Origin: JANQTF01 sp041741415
Lineage (GTDB): Bacteria; Bacteroidota; Bacteroidia; J057
Direction of reading: 5' to 3'
Length of the DNA: 64,000 nt
Assembly (NCBI GenBank): GCA_041741415.1
Contig: JBGSKC010000054.1
Coordinates: forward strand, 1 to 64,000
Under the pieces are notes generated by a model. It searched no databases, was not told where the DNA came from, and was given only the letters and a program-made list of their open reading frames with translations. The stretch's first letter is position 1, and each line of letters starts with the position of its first letter. Made by a program: the position numbers and the translations under genes. Below are positions 16,400 through 25,218 of this stretch, in pieces.

Positions 16400-17335
16400 A
16401 TGAGAATTGTGTTCATGGGCACACCTGAATTCGCAGTGCCCAGCCTTGAAATCCTGCTGGAAGCAGGCCACGAAATCTGCGCGGTTGTCACAGCCCCCGA
16501 CAGGCCCTCGGGGCGTGGTCGCCAGCTCCGCCCTTCCGCAGTGAAAGAAGCAGCCCTGCGCCATGGCCTGCCCCTGCTTCAGCCTGAAAAACTCCGAGAC
16601 CCTGCCTTTCTCCAAGCCCTGCACGATGCTGCCCCCCAGCTCGGGGTTGTGGTTGCCTTTCGCATGCTGCCAGAAATGGTCTGGGCCCTGCCCACCCTCG
16701 GAACCCTGAACCTCCACGCCTCGCTGCTGCCTGATTACCGGGGAGCGGCCCCGATCAACTGGGCCCTCATCCACGGGGAAACCCGCACAGGAGCCACCAC
16801 ATTCCTGCTCGACAAGGAAATCGACACCGGCAACATCCTGCTGCAATCCCAAATTGACATTCCCGACGACTGGACGGCAGGCCATCTGCACGACGAGCTG
16901 ATGATGACGGGCGCGAGGCTGGTGCTCGAAACTGTGCGCGGGCTCGAATCCGGCACCCTCGTGCCCCGGCCACAGGAGGAAGCGGCCTTCCGGCACCCTG
17001 CCCCGAAGCTTTTTAAAGAAATGGGGGAAATTCAATGGAATCAGCCAGCCGACACCGTGTACCATTTTGTGCGGGGGCTTTCCCCTGTGCCAACTGCGTG
17101 GACGAGCTTCGGTGGCGAGCCGGTGAATATTTTTCTCGCGAAACGAACAGGTCAGTCTGCAGATGGACGGCAGCCTGGCAGCATTTACCGACCGCAACCC
17201 GACCACATGTTTGTGGCCTGTGCTGATCAATGGCTGGAGATCCTTTCCCTCCAGATGCCTGGGAAAAAACGCATGTCTGCAGGAGACTTTTTGAGAGGGT
17301 GGAAGGGAGAGATGGAACAGTTCGAACAGAGATAA
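16400..17335 (+). CDS. fmt: Methionyl-tRNA formyltransferase
   Basis: Formylates Met-tRNA(fMet) with 10-formyl-tetrahydrofolate for translation initiation. The protein starts MRIVFMGTPEFAVPSLEILL, typical of the family, and has the folate-site signature LLPDYRGAAPINWALIHGE with the catalytic Asn/His/Asp group (LNLHASLLP, then TGATTFLLDKEIDTG). Length 311 is normal, including the C-terminal OB-like tRNA domain. The reading frame is open upstream to 16271, but that part overlaps the preceding gene and has no homology, so ATG 16400 is the start. Confidence 0.96.
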   Translation: MRIVFMGTPEFAVPSLEILLEAGHEICAVVTAPDRPSGRGRQLRPSAVKEAALRHGLPLLQPEKLRDPAFLQALHDAAPQLGVVVAFRMLPEMVWALPTLGTLNLHASLLPDYRGAAPINWALIHGETRTGATTFLLDKEIDTGNILLQSQIDIPDDWTAGHLHDELMMTGARLVLETVRGLESGTLVPRPQEEAAFRHPAPKLFKEMGEIQWNQPADTVYHFVRGLSPVPTAWTSFGGEPVNIFLAKRTGQSADGRQPGSIYRPQPDHMFVACADQWLEILSLQMPGKKRMSAGDFLRGWKGEMEQFEQR

Positions 17336-17514
17336 CAGAATTGGCGGGAGGTGTCTGGAAAATGGGCTGAGGCACCCGAATCTGTGGGGTTAGGACCTAA
17401 AAAAGGAAAGCAACTACGGGCTGGGATAACCGGAAGAGGGTTATAAGAAAAAATCATTTGACTTCCGCCGAAGAAAAGTCCAACTTAATGGACCTTTCAA
17501 TCAACCCTACCCAC

Positions 17515-17787
17515 ATGGCAAAGAAATCAACTGGCAAACCCCTGACGGAACACAGCGTCGAGGAGTTGAATGGGATGAGAAAAACGATTACGGGTATCCT
17601 GGCAGTAATGGGTGCACTCTTGCTACTCTATGTTGGCTACTACGGCTATGTGCTGGCTACAGGAACCTGGAACAGCAGCCACAACCTCGGGATTACCGGT
17701 ATTCTTGTCCTCGTTGCAGTTTCAACGCCCAACCTTGTCAACCTTTCCAGAATCCGGGCTGAGATTGCCCGCCGGAACCAGGCCTAG
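17515..17787 (+). CDS. Small two-helix membrane protein
   Basis: A 90-residue protein of unknown function. A polar N-terminus (KKSTGKPLTEHSVEELNGMR) is followed by two hydrophobic helices (TGILAVMGALLLLYVGYYGY and GITGILVLVAVSTPNLVNLS) and a short basic tail. ATG 17515 is the most natural start; ATG 17488 would add nine residues. It is 180 nt from fmt and converges with ppk1. Confidence 0.6.
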   Translation: MAKKSTGKPLTEHSVEELNGMRKTITGILAVMGALLLLYVGYYGYVLATGTWNSSHNLGITGILVLVAVSTPNLVNLSRIRAEIARRNQA

Positions 17788-17838
17788 CGGTTTCCTTTTG
17801 CCCCCAAAGGCAGGGCTGTTTCTCAGGTTTTATTTTTT

Positions 17839-19962
17839 TCAGGAGAGCGGAAACAAAGGCCTGGCCTCTGTGAGCAGGCGTCCGGCCTTGATGCGTTCAT
17901 AAATTTCAGCCTGCGAGCGTACCAGCAAATCGCCGGGCACTGCTTCCTTTCGATGGTTTTTCATCATCTTGTCCAGCCGCACTGCTTTCACATTATCCAG
18001 CAACTGGAGGCGCAAAATTTCCATGACTTCGGCGCGGAGATCTTCCTCCCCGACCGGGAAGACCACCTCAATGCGGCGCTCAAGGTTGCGAACCATCCAA
18101 TCGGCGGAGCCGAGATAGAGTTCCGGAGCCCCCTCGTTGTAAAACACAAATACCCTCGCATGTTCGAGGTATTGGTCCACGATCCGGGTCACACGGATGT
18201 GATCGCTAAGGCCAGGCACTTCGGGCCGCAGGCAGCAAATGCCACGAACAATCAATTCAATCCATACCCCCGCCGCCGATGCCTCATACAGTTTGTCGAT
18301 CATCCCGCGGTCTTCGAGGTTGTTGAGCTTGATCACGATCTGGCCATGGCGACCTTCCCTGGCATGGGCAATTTCCCGGTCTATCAGTCGATACAACCCC
18401 TCGCGCAGGTTAAACTGTGCCACCAGCAGCTTTTGAAAGGGCTGTGGCTGGTAGTCTTGATTGTCGAGATAGGCAAACAGCTCTTTCAGCTCCTGGATAA
18501 TGATTTCATTTTTGGTCAGATAGCCGTGGTCTCCGTAAATCCGGGCGGTTTTTTCGTTGAAATTGCCGGTGCTGAGAAAGGCGTATCCTACCAGTTTTCC
18601 CTCTTCTTCCCGCTCCACGAGGGCAATTTTCGCATGCACTTTCAAGCCGGGGAGGCTGTAGATGATGTTTACCCCTGCTTTTCGCATTTCCTCGGCAGAG
18701 TTCAGGTTGGCTTGCTCATCAAACCTTGCCTTTAGCTCTACAAATACGGTAACAGCCTTTTCGTTTTGGGCGCAGCGCACCAGTGCATTCACGATCGCCG
18801 AGTTGGAGGCAACCCTGTACTGGGTGGTGCGGATGGTTTTAACACTGGGATCGGTGGCAGCGCCATTGAGGAACCGGAGCACATAATCGTAGCTGTTGTA
18901 AGGAAAATGGAGCAACCAGCTGCGCTCACTCATGGCATCTGCCATGGCCTTGTACCGGTCCAGGTCTGGCACACGGAGGCCGGGCTGGCTGCTGCGTTCC
19001 AGCAAAGGAGCAAGGGGATTTGGAAAGGCAAAAAAGTCGTGAAAATTATGATACCTCCCCCCCGGCACGAGGTCGTCGCGAGTCAGGAAAAAGGTATCCA
19101 TCAAATACCGAAGGGTGTCCTCCGGCATGGTCCTGTCGTACAGAAATCGCGAGGGATTGCCTGTGTGTCGTTTGGAAAGGCTTTTCTGAATTTTTTCGAC
19201 CAAATCCCCGGAAAACTCATCTTCAATCTGGATATCTGCGTTGCGGTTGAGCTTGAGGGTGTGGGCAGAAACCACATCATAGCCCACAAATATGCGGTCG
19301 AGGTTAAAGCGGATAACGTCGTCCAGAAAAATGAAATGATGCTGGTTTCCCACCTTGGGCAGTTCCACAAAACGCGGCAAATACTGCGTGGGAATGAGAA
19401 TAATGGCGCGACGGGATTTCTTCTCCGGGTCGCCGGTTTCCTCATACAAGCGCCTTGAGTTCTCCGAACGGCTGTACATCTTTACTGCCAGATACAGCAC
19501 GTTATCACGCAGAAAATGCCGGATTCGCTTTCTGCGGAGCAGCTCCGGATGGAGAAACGGTGATACTTCCTCTTCAAAAAATTGCCGAACAAACTCCACA
19601 TGTTCCGGCATCATCGGGGTACTTTGGTGGAGAATAATGTTGTTGGAGGCTAATTCCGGAACGATTTGCTCCTGAAAAATCTTCCCAAACAACTCCAGTT
19701 GCTGGTTGATTTCTTTAAAAATGGTCTTATACAGCAACTCCGGGCTATAGTCGAGGTCGGCCCGCTTTTTCTTTTTTACCCCCAGCAGGCTCCTTACCGA
19801 GGTGATGCGCACCCGAAAGAATTCGTCGAGGTTGGAGGAATAGATGGCCAGGAACTTGATCCGCTCATACAGAGGAAGGCTGGGATCTGCGGCTTCCAGC
19901 AGCACACGTTGGTTGAATGACAGCCAACTGAGGTCTCGGTCGAAGTACTTGGCCTGTGGCAT
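17839..19962 (-). CDS. ppk1: Polyphosphate kinase 1
   Basis: Makes inorganic polyphosphate from ATP at the inner membrane. The 707 residues show the family order: N-terminal domain FDRDLSWLSFNQRVLLEA with YSSNLDEFFRVRI, a head domain, then two phospholipase D-like domains. LKVHAKIALVERE and FLSTGNFNEKTARIYGDHGY contain the conserved His pair of the active site, and VRGICCLRPEVPGLSDHIRV and YLGSADWMVRNLERRIE complete the C-terminal part. Length is normal. The large TPR protein gene lies 55 nt upstream in the same direction, and gatC before that. Confidence 0.96.
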   Translation of the reverse strand: MPQAKYFDRDLSWLSFNQRVLLEAADPSLPLYERIKFLAIYSSNLDEFFRVRITSVRSLLGVKKKKRADLDYSPELLYKTIFKEINQQLELFGKIFQEQIVPELASNNIILHQSTPMMPEHVEFVRQFFEEEVSPFLHPELLRRKRIRHFLRDNVLYLAVKMYSRSENSRRLYEETGDPEKKSRRAIILIPTQYLPRFVELPKVGNQHHFIFLDDVIRFNLDRIFVGYDVVSAHTLKLNRNADIQIEDEFSGDLVEKIQKSLSKRHTGNPSRFLYDRTMPEDTLRYLMDTFFLTRDDLVPGGRYHNFHDFFAFPNPLAPLLERSSQPGLRVPDLDRYKAMADAMSERSWLLHFPYNSYDYVLRFLNGAATDPSVKTIRTTQYRVASNSAIVNALVRCAQNEKAVTVFVELKARFDEQANLNSAEEMRKAGVNIIYSLPGLKVHAKIALVEREEEGKLVGYAFLSTGNFNEKTARIYGDHGYLTKNEIIIQELKELFAYLDNQDYQPQPFQKLLVAQFNLREGLYRLIDREIAHAREGRHGQIVIKLNNLEDRGMIDKLYEASAAGVWIELIVRGICCLRPEVPGLSDHIRVTRIVDQYLEHARVFVFYNEGAPELYLGSADWMVRNLERRIEVVFPVGEEDLRAEVMEILRLQLLDNVKAVRLDKMMKNHRKEAVPGDLLVRSQAEIYERIKAGRLLTEARPLFPLS

Positions 19963-20017
19963 GGAGTCAGAAATTGCAGCATGGAATGCCCGTAGGCAAG
20001 GAGAAAGAAAGTACGCG

Positions 20018-23000
20018 CTATTCTGCGAGAGTTCTCAATTCTTCCTCAAATTCCTGTGCTACTTTGTTCCGAAAACTTTCACTCTCAGCAAATTGAATGG
20101 CCTGCGCAGCCCCAAACCCCGCATCCTGCCTGAAGCCCCAGGCCTCAGACACCCGGGCATACCGATACCACAAGAGCGAGCTTCGCCGGTTAAACTCCAG
20201 GGCAGTGGTGATCAGCTCATTTGCCTCCGACAAATTTCCACTGCCTTCCATTAGGTCAAACATCCCGACAATCGCTTCGGTGTCGAGGATGTTGGCTGCA
20301 TACAGGTCGCGGTAGCAGCGCAGGGCAAGGAGCGTGTCGCCAGCCTGGGTGGCCAGCTCGGCTTTAACCAGAAGCAAATCCCTCCGGCTCGTATCGGGCA
20401 CACTACCCAGAAGCCGCCTCGCTTCCTCGGGGCGGCCAGCACGCAGGTTTGCTTCGGCAAGGGCAACACGCAGCGCCGGGCTGCTGGAATCAGCCATCAC
20501 AAGGCCGGCTTCCAGGTTGGGAATGGCCAGGCTGTCGCCATACCGGAGATAAATCCGCCCCAACTCCAGATATATGTCCACCAAACTGGTATCCAGCGCC
20601 TGTGCTCGCCGCGCCGCCTGGATCGCAGGGATATACTGCTGGCCGCTGTCGGCCAGTTGGATCACCCTCACCCAGTCGCTGGCTGTCAGCCGGCTCAGGT
20701 CATACTCCACCCCGGCAAACAAATCCTGGCCTCTTGCCAGCAGCAGCATCGCCCGCAGGCGATTGGCCTCCTCCCACAGCTCCTCGCCTCCCAGCCGCAC
20801 CTCGCCCAGCAAGGCCCAGGCAGAATCTTGCTGCCCGGTTTCCATCATCAGGCTGGCTTCATACAGGCCCGCCCGCGCCGAACCCGCGCCGACTGCCTGG
20901 CGGAAGCAAAATTCCGCCATCTCCTCCACCCCGCGGTCCAGATACGCAAGCCCCAGCACCGACCAGCCTGCCTGGGCAGGATTGCCCTTCGCCTCGCTCA
21001 GAAATTCGGCCCGGCTCCGCGCAAAATCAATGGAATCCTGCTCAAACTGCCGGATCAGATTCAGCAAATTAGGCCCCAGCTCCTCGCTCTCCTTGCCAAG
21101 GACCTGAACTTCCTGCCACAGTGTGGTGTCGCCCTGGTGCCAGCGCTGAAGCAAAGCATGGTACCAGAGAAGGGGGTCTTTTTCCCGGCTGCTGCCAGGG
21201 TCCACTTTGAGGTCGCTACCGCTGGAAAGGGCAAATTCAATGGCCGCAGCACGAACCGCATTCGGCAAATCCCGGCTTTCCAGCGCCAGTTGAATGAATT
21301 TATTGGCTTCTTCCATCCGGCCATTCGTCCGGTAGACCTCCGCCAGGTTGACCGCCGCAGGTGACAGTTGATCGTTCAGAAGCAGTGCCTGCTGGAGGGC
21401 CAGCACAGCAGAATCGGGCTCGTTCTGCTGCTTGTAAAGCACCCCCAGGTTATTGAGCCGCTCTGCCGCCCCGATTCCTTCGGCTTTGCCTGCCCTCAGC
21501 AATGCAATCGCCCGATCAGGATAGCCCTGCACTGCCAGCAACTGCGCTCCGTTGATCCGCGCAGGCGGAAACTCCATCAGCTCGGTGCTGGTTTCGTAAT
21601 AGCCAACTGCGGTGGCGGCAAGTGAGGGATTTTTTAAGGCCAAAAAGGCAAGGTTGTAATTGGCTTTCGGGCTGATCGGGCTGTTGGCCAGAGAAGCTGT
21701 GTAGGTAATCTCGGCCGTTTCGGCATCACCAGCCAGCCAGGAGTTGTCGGCCTGGTGGTTGAAATACACGTGGGCAAATAGCTTCACGCTCTTCCAGTCC
21801 TGAGAACCTTCTGCCGCCAGCAGGCCCACCATGCCGATGAGCCACACCACATACATGCTCGACTTGGGGCCGCGGGTCATCAGGAAATAGAGGTGGGCTT
21901 TTCTGGAAAACAGCGGCCAGTGGTTGGAATAGAGAAAAATAACATGACCAACTCCCACTGAAAAAAACAAAATGGCAATGAGCCGTTCCACTGTGAGCAG
22001 CAGCATGGGATCCATCACGGTGAGATTCACTGCCAGAAAGCTCAGCACGATGATGCTCCAGGCCAGCAAAGCGAGCGACAGCTGAGAGGAGCGGGGAAAT
22101 ACCTTTTTCGTCTGGGCAAATTGATTGAGCGAAGTGGCTGGAAGGAACAAGCTGCTTAGCAGAAACAGGTGCATGGGCCGAACCAGCAAAATGCTTTCCA
22201 TCGGCAGCACGTTGAGGGTATCAAGCAGCCAGAGGCCCTCCAGTATCAGCAGCAGGATAACGAACAGAAGCAAAATTCGCGGGTGCATTCGCTGCCGGAC
22301 ATCCCTGCGGTTGGTTCCCAGCAACACGAGCAGATTAACGGGATCCTTGCCAGCAAAAATCACATAGCCAAGGGCCACCACAAGCAGCATCGGGAAACTG
22401 TCGGCCATGGCACCTTGAAGGGGCAGCCAACCCCGAAAGCTGCCTGCGAGCAACATCGGCAGAAGCGTCCAGACGGCCAGCAACAGCCAGCGCCAGGCCA
22501 GTCGCATCGAAAGCCAGCCTACCTGACCGGCATATGCAAACACAAGCGCGCCCATGATCCAGACAAATTCCAGCCCCCACGAACCCAGGCTCTCAGGGCC
22601 CGCCAGGGCCGGGGCGATCCCGCTGAGGTGCAAAAATAGCCCGTAGGCCAGAAAAAAACCGTAGGTCCAGTATGATTGAAGCCCCGCTGCCGTGGCCAGA
22701 ATCAGGGCCCAGCCAAGGGCCTGCAGCACCACAAAGCCCCACATGGGCAATGCCTCGGGCAGAATCGGCGATGCTGAATAGCTCAGTGTTTGGCGATAAA
22801 CAGGCAGCTCGGCCACATAGGTTTGCCCGTGGTACTCTTGCGACCAAAGTGGCAGCAGCGTTTCCTCTGCCTCAGATACCAGGTTGATGTCCAGCCCAAA
22901 AGTAGCAGGAAAGGCCATCAGCCACAGGATCGCCAAAACCGTGAGGCCAAGCAGGCCCATGCCCAGGCTCCATACAGCTTTGTATTCGGCGCTTTCATTT

Positions 23001-23047
23001 CGCCAAAAATCGTACAGTCGGATAAACGGAAGGCGGCTAAGGTCCAT
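20018..23047 (-). CDS. Large membrane protein with C-terminal TPR repeats
   Basis: No named family recognised. The 1,009-residue protein has about 11-13 hydrophobic helices in its first ~430 residues (for example AVWSLGMGLLGLTVLAILWL, MLLVVALGYVIFAGK, ILLLFVILLLILEGLWLLD) and then a soluble half built of TPR-like helix pairs (NNLGVLYKQQNEPDSAVLAL, VDIYLELGRIYLRYGDSLAI, PALRVALAEANLRAGRPEEA). The TPR part probably faces one side of the membrane as a docking surface. It sits between gatC (44 nt upstream) and ppk1 (55 nt downstream), all co-directional, so the three may be co-transcribed. Confidence 0.75.
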   Translation of the reverse strand: MDLSRLPFIRLYDFWRNESAEYKAVWSLGMGLLGLTVLAILWLMAFPATFGLDINLVSEAEETLLPLWSQEYHGQTYVAELPVYRQTLSYSASPILPEALPMWGFVVLQALGWALILATAAGLQSYWTYGFFLAYGLFLHLSGIAPALAGPESLGSWGLEFVWIMGALVFAYAGQVGWLSMRLAWRWLLLAVWTLLPMLLAGSFRGWLPLQGAMADSFPMLLVVALGYVIFAGKDPVNLLVLLGTNRRDVRQRMHPRILLLFVILLLILEGLWLLDTLNVLPMESILLVRPMHLFLLSSLFLPATSLNQFAQTKKVFPRSSQLSLALLAWSIIVLSFLAVNLTVMDPMLLLTVERLIAILFFSVGVGHVIFLYSNHWPLFSRKAHLYFLMTRGPKSSMYVVWLIGMVGLLAAEGSQDWKSVKLFAHVYFNHQADNSWLAGDAETAEITYTASLANSPISPKANYNLAFLALKNPSLAATAVGYYETSTELMEFPPARINGAQLLAVQGYPDRAIALLRAGKAEGIGAAERLNNLGVLYKQQNEPDSAVLALQQALLLNDQLSPAAVNLAEVYRTNGRMEEANKFIQLALESRDLPNAVRAAAIEFALSSGSDLKVDPGSSREKDPLLWYHALLQRWHQGDTTLWQEVQVLGKESEELGPNLLNLIRQFEQDSIDFARSRAEFLSEAKGNPAQAGWSVLGLAYLDRGVEEMAEFCFRQAVGAGSARAGLYEASLMMETGQQDSAWALLGEVRLGGEELWEEANRLRAMLLLARGQDLFAGVEYDLSRLTASDWVRVIQLADSGQQYIPAIQAARRAQALDTSLVDIYLELGRIYLRYGDSLAIPNLEAGLVMADSSSPALRVALAEANLRAGRPEEARRLLGSVPDTSRRDLLLVKAELATQAGDTLLALRCYRDLYAANILDTEAIVGMFDLMEGSGNLSEANELITTALEFNRRSSLLWYRYARVSEAWGFRQDAGFGAAQAIQFAESESFRNKVAQEFEEELRTLAE

Positions 23048-23091
23048 GCAGGATCAAATGGTCGATTAAAAAAATGTGCAACAGCCCGGGG

Positions 23092-23388
23092 TTATCCCTC
23101 TTTGTTCACCACCTTGGGCAGACGAAAATACGGCCCCTGGCGGTCTGGTGCCTGGCTCAGCATTGCTTCCCGGTCCATGGCCTCAGCAGGTTCATCGGGG
23201 GTTCCGGCAAAGCTGTGTTCAATCGGCGAAATCATCGGAGAAGCACCCTCCACCGAAATTTCCTGAAGGCGCTCCACAAAATTGAGCATTTGCTGCAAAT
23301 CCCGCTGCACTGCCGGGCGGGCCTCAGCAGGGATGTCGAGCCGGGCCAGATGTGCCAGTCGCTCCAGTAAGGCTTCATCGATCTTCAT
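23092..23388 (-). CDS. gatC: Asp/Glu-tRNA amidotransferase subunit C
   Basis: Small scaffold subunit of GatCAB, which converts mischarged Glu-tRNA(Gln) or Asp-tRNA(Asn) to the right aminoacyl-tRNA. The 98 residues begin MKIDEALLERLAHLARLDIP, followed by LQQMLNFVERLQEI and the conserved ending with AMLSQAPDRQGPYFRLPKVV, all as in GatC. ATG 23388 is used; the TTG at 23397 would add three residues. It is divergent from the Nudix gene. gatA and gatB are not in the window. Confidence 0.93.
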   Translation of the reverse strand: MKIDEALLERLAHLARLDIPAEARPAVQRDLQQMLNFVERLQEISVEGASPMISPIEHSFAGTPDEPAEAMDREAMLSQAPDRQGPYFRLPKVVNKEG

Positions 23389-23581
23389 GCCTGCCAAGGT
23401 AAGAAGGAATTATGGAAGCAAATTAACAAGCCCCGGCCTTCAGTCAAACTCAGGGATAAAGCTTCTCCGCATCCATAATGAAAAGACCGGAAAAGGTTAC
23501 CAGCTACCCGTCCGGCACCTGCTTGTCGCAGCCCGGGGAAAGTCGCTTTTTTCACAGGTCCGGGCAGCCGATATTTGCCGC

Positions 23582-24241
23582 ATGGATCTGGATAATTTTT
23601 TGCGAATCCGCCTTCAGGAGCCCCTGCCGGGGATCGACGTGCAGATGAAAATGGCGCCGCCCATTCGCCTCCGCAACGAATTCATTCCCCCCGATGCCCG
23701 GCTCAGTGCTGTGATGATGCTTCTCTACCGCCACGAAGGGTCCTGGCGGCTGCCGCTCATGCGCCGCACTGAAGATGGCCGCGTCCATGGTGGCCAGATC
23801 TCCCTGCCGGGCGGCAAGCACGACCCCGGCGATCCCGATTTTCGTTACACCGCCCTCCGCGAAACAGAGGAAGAATTCGGGCTTTCCCGCCACGACATCG
23901 ACGTGCTGGGTGGCCTCACCGAAATTTACATTCCCCCCAGCCGCTTCCTCGTCTATCCTTTCCTCGGCATTCTCCCCGAAAGGCCTCATTTCCAGCCCGC
24001 TCCACGGGAAGTGGCCGAAATCATCGAGGTGGAGCTGCATCAGTTTCTCGACGACAGCCGCCGCGAATGGCATGAGGTCATGGCTTCGGCAGGCGGCAAA
24101 ATCCAGACGCCCGGCTACCGTGTCAACGAAGGCATCCTGATCTGGGGCGGCACCGCCATGATGATCGCCGAGCTGGCAGCCCTCGTTCAGGAATGGCAGG
24201 ATCACCCAAGCCGTTCAAACACCCCAACCCAGCGCAGATAG
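23582..24241 (+). CDS. Nudix hydrolase, CoA-pyrophosphatase-like
   Basis: Cleaves a nucleoside diphosphate linked to another group, probably CoA or a related compound. The Nudix box is present: SLPGGKHDPGDPDFRYTALR followed by ETEEEFG, with Arg-Glu and the Glu-Glu pair that bind metal. LMRRTEDGRVHGGQISLPGG matches the extra UPF0035-like signature (xxxx-H-x-G-Q-I-S-F-P-G-G) of CoA hydrolases. Length 219 is typical. The open frame starts at 23282, but the true start is ATG 23582 (MDLDNFLRIRLQEP). Its 3' end overlaps the convergent methyltransferase gene by 40 nt. Confidence 0.9.
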   Translation: MDLDNFLRIRLQEPLPGIDVQMKMAPPIRLRNEFIPPDARLSAVMMLLYRHEGSWRLPLMRRTEDGRVHGGQISLPGGKHDPGDPDFRYTALRETEEEFGLSRHDIDVLGGLTEIYIPPSRFLVYPFLGILPERPHFQPAPREVAEIIEVELHQFLDDSRREWHEVMASAGGKIQTPGYRVNEGILIWGGTAMMIAELAALVQEWQDHPSRSNTPTQRR

Positions 24242-25107
24242 CTGTCCGCATACACCTCGCGGAAATTGCTCACCCGGTGCAGGGTCAGCGACAAGCCCGG
24301 GGCCTGGTCCAGCACGCGGCGTTTCAAGGCCTGGGGGTCGTAGTGCCGGGAGAAAAACTGGTACCAGTCGCAATATCTCAGCTTGGCCTGCGGGTCGAGC
24401 CGGGGCCGGTGGCCTTTGAGGAGGTTGTAGCCGGGGTCAACGTGGATGGTGTAGGTGTGCGCCAGGTAAAAGGGAAGAATCACGGCCCGGCCGCCCGGCC
24501 TGAGAACCCGCGAAAGTTCCTGAAAAAACAGCGTGTCGCTGTTGCCCTCAAAATGTTCCAGGGAGCAGTGCAGGGTCACAGCATCCACACTGGCATCCGG
24601 CAGGGCCAGCTCATGTGCCCAGCCGCCGATCTGGTTTCCGCTCAGGCCTTTGGGGTAAATGAGGTCCTGACGGTAGGTGGTAGCGCCAAAAAGCCTGGCC
24701 ACAATGTCGGCAAACGGAGAGGTGCAGGCAGCAATATCGATGAACACGGAGCCGGGAGCCAGAGAGAAAAACTGCGTCGAAACGTAGTGTTCGAGGGTTT
24801 TTTCGGTAAAATTTTGGAGAGGATCCAGGCCGCCGCCGTAGTATCCGGCCGGGTAATTCGCCGACTCCAGCCAGGCCTGATAGCCCGCCGGGTCGATTGT
24901 GAACTGCTTCACCGGCACGCCCATTCGCTCAAATTCCCGCCCCATGACCTCCTCCAGCAGCGGATCTGCCAGATGCTCATCCGAAATGTGGCCAACTCCC
25001 ACAGGCTGCCCCTGAAATTCACGCTGAAACAGCAGGCCCCGCCTGGCGGCCTGGTTGAGCAAATCATGCACCCGATGATAGACAGGACGTACTAATTGCC
25101 GAATCAT
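24202..25107 (-). CDS. SAM-dependent methyltransferase, class I
   Basis: Predicted to move a methyl group from S-adenosylmethionine to an unknown substrate. The middle of the 301-residue protein has the class I order: motif I FIDIAACTSPFADIVARLFG, then LPDASVDAVTLHCSLEHFEG (motif IV/V of the Methyltransf_11 type) and ELSRVLRPGGRAVILPFYLA. Motif I (D-I-A-A-C-T-S-P) is unusual, without the common G-x-G. A ~90-residue N-terminal part (PVYHRVHDLLNQAARRGLLF) is specific to this protein. ATG 25107 is used instead of TTG 25137. Confidence 0.8.
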   Translation of the reverse strand: MIRQLVRPVYHRVHDLLNQAARRGLLFQREFQGQPVGVGHISDEHLADPLLEEVMGREFERMGVPVKQFTIDPAGYQAWLESANYPAGYYGGGLDPLQNFTEKTLEHYVSTQFFSLAPGSVFIDIAACTSPFADIVARLFGATTYRQDLIYPKGLSGNQIGGWAHELALPDASVDAVTLHCSLEHFEGNSDTLFFQELSRVLRPGGRAVILPFYLAHTYTIHVDPGYNLLKGHRPRLDPQAKLRYCDWYQFFSRHYDPQALKRRVLDQAPGLSLTLHRVSNFREVYADSYLRWVGVFERLG

Positions 25108-25218
25108 GGCCCCTAAGTTATCAAACAGCCTGAACAAAGTCTGAGATCTTTGTTATGTGCATTTCTCGTGGAGTCGTACCTTGGTGTCATGCTTTCAGCG
25201 CCCCTCAACAAGCTTCAC

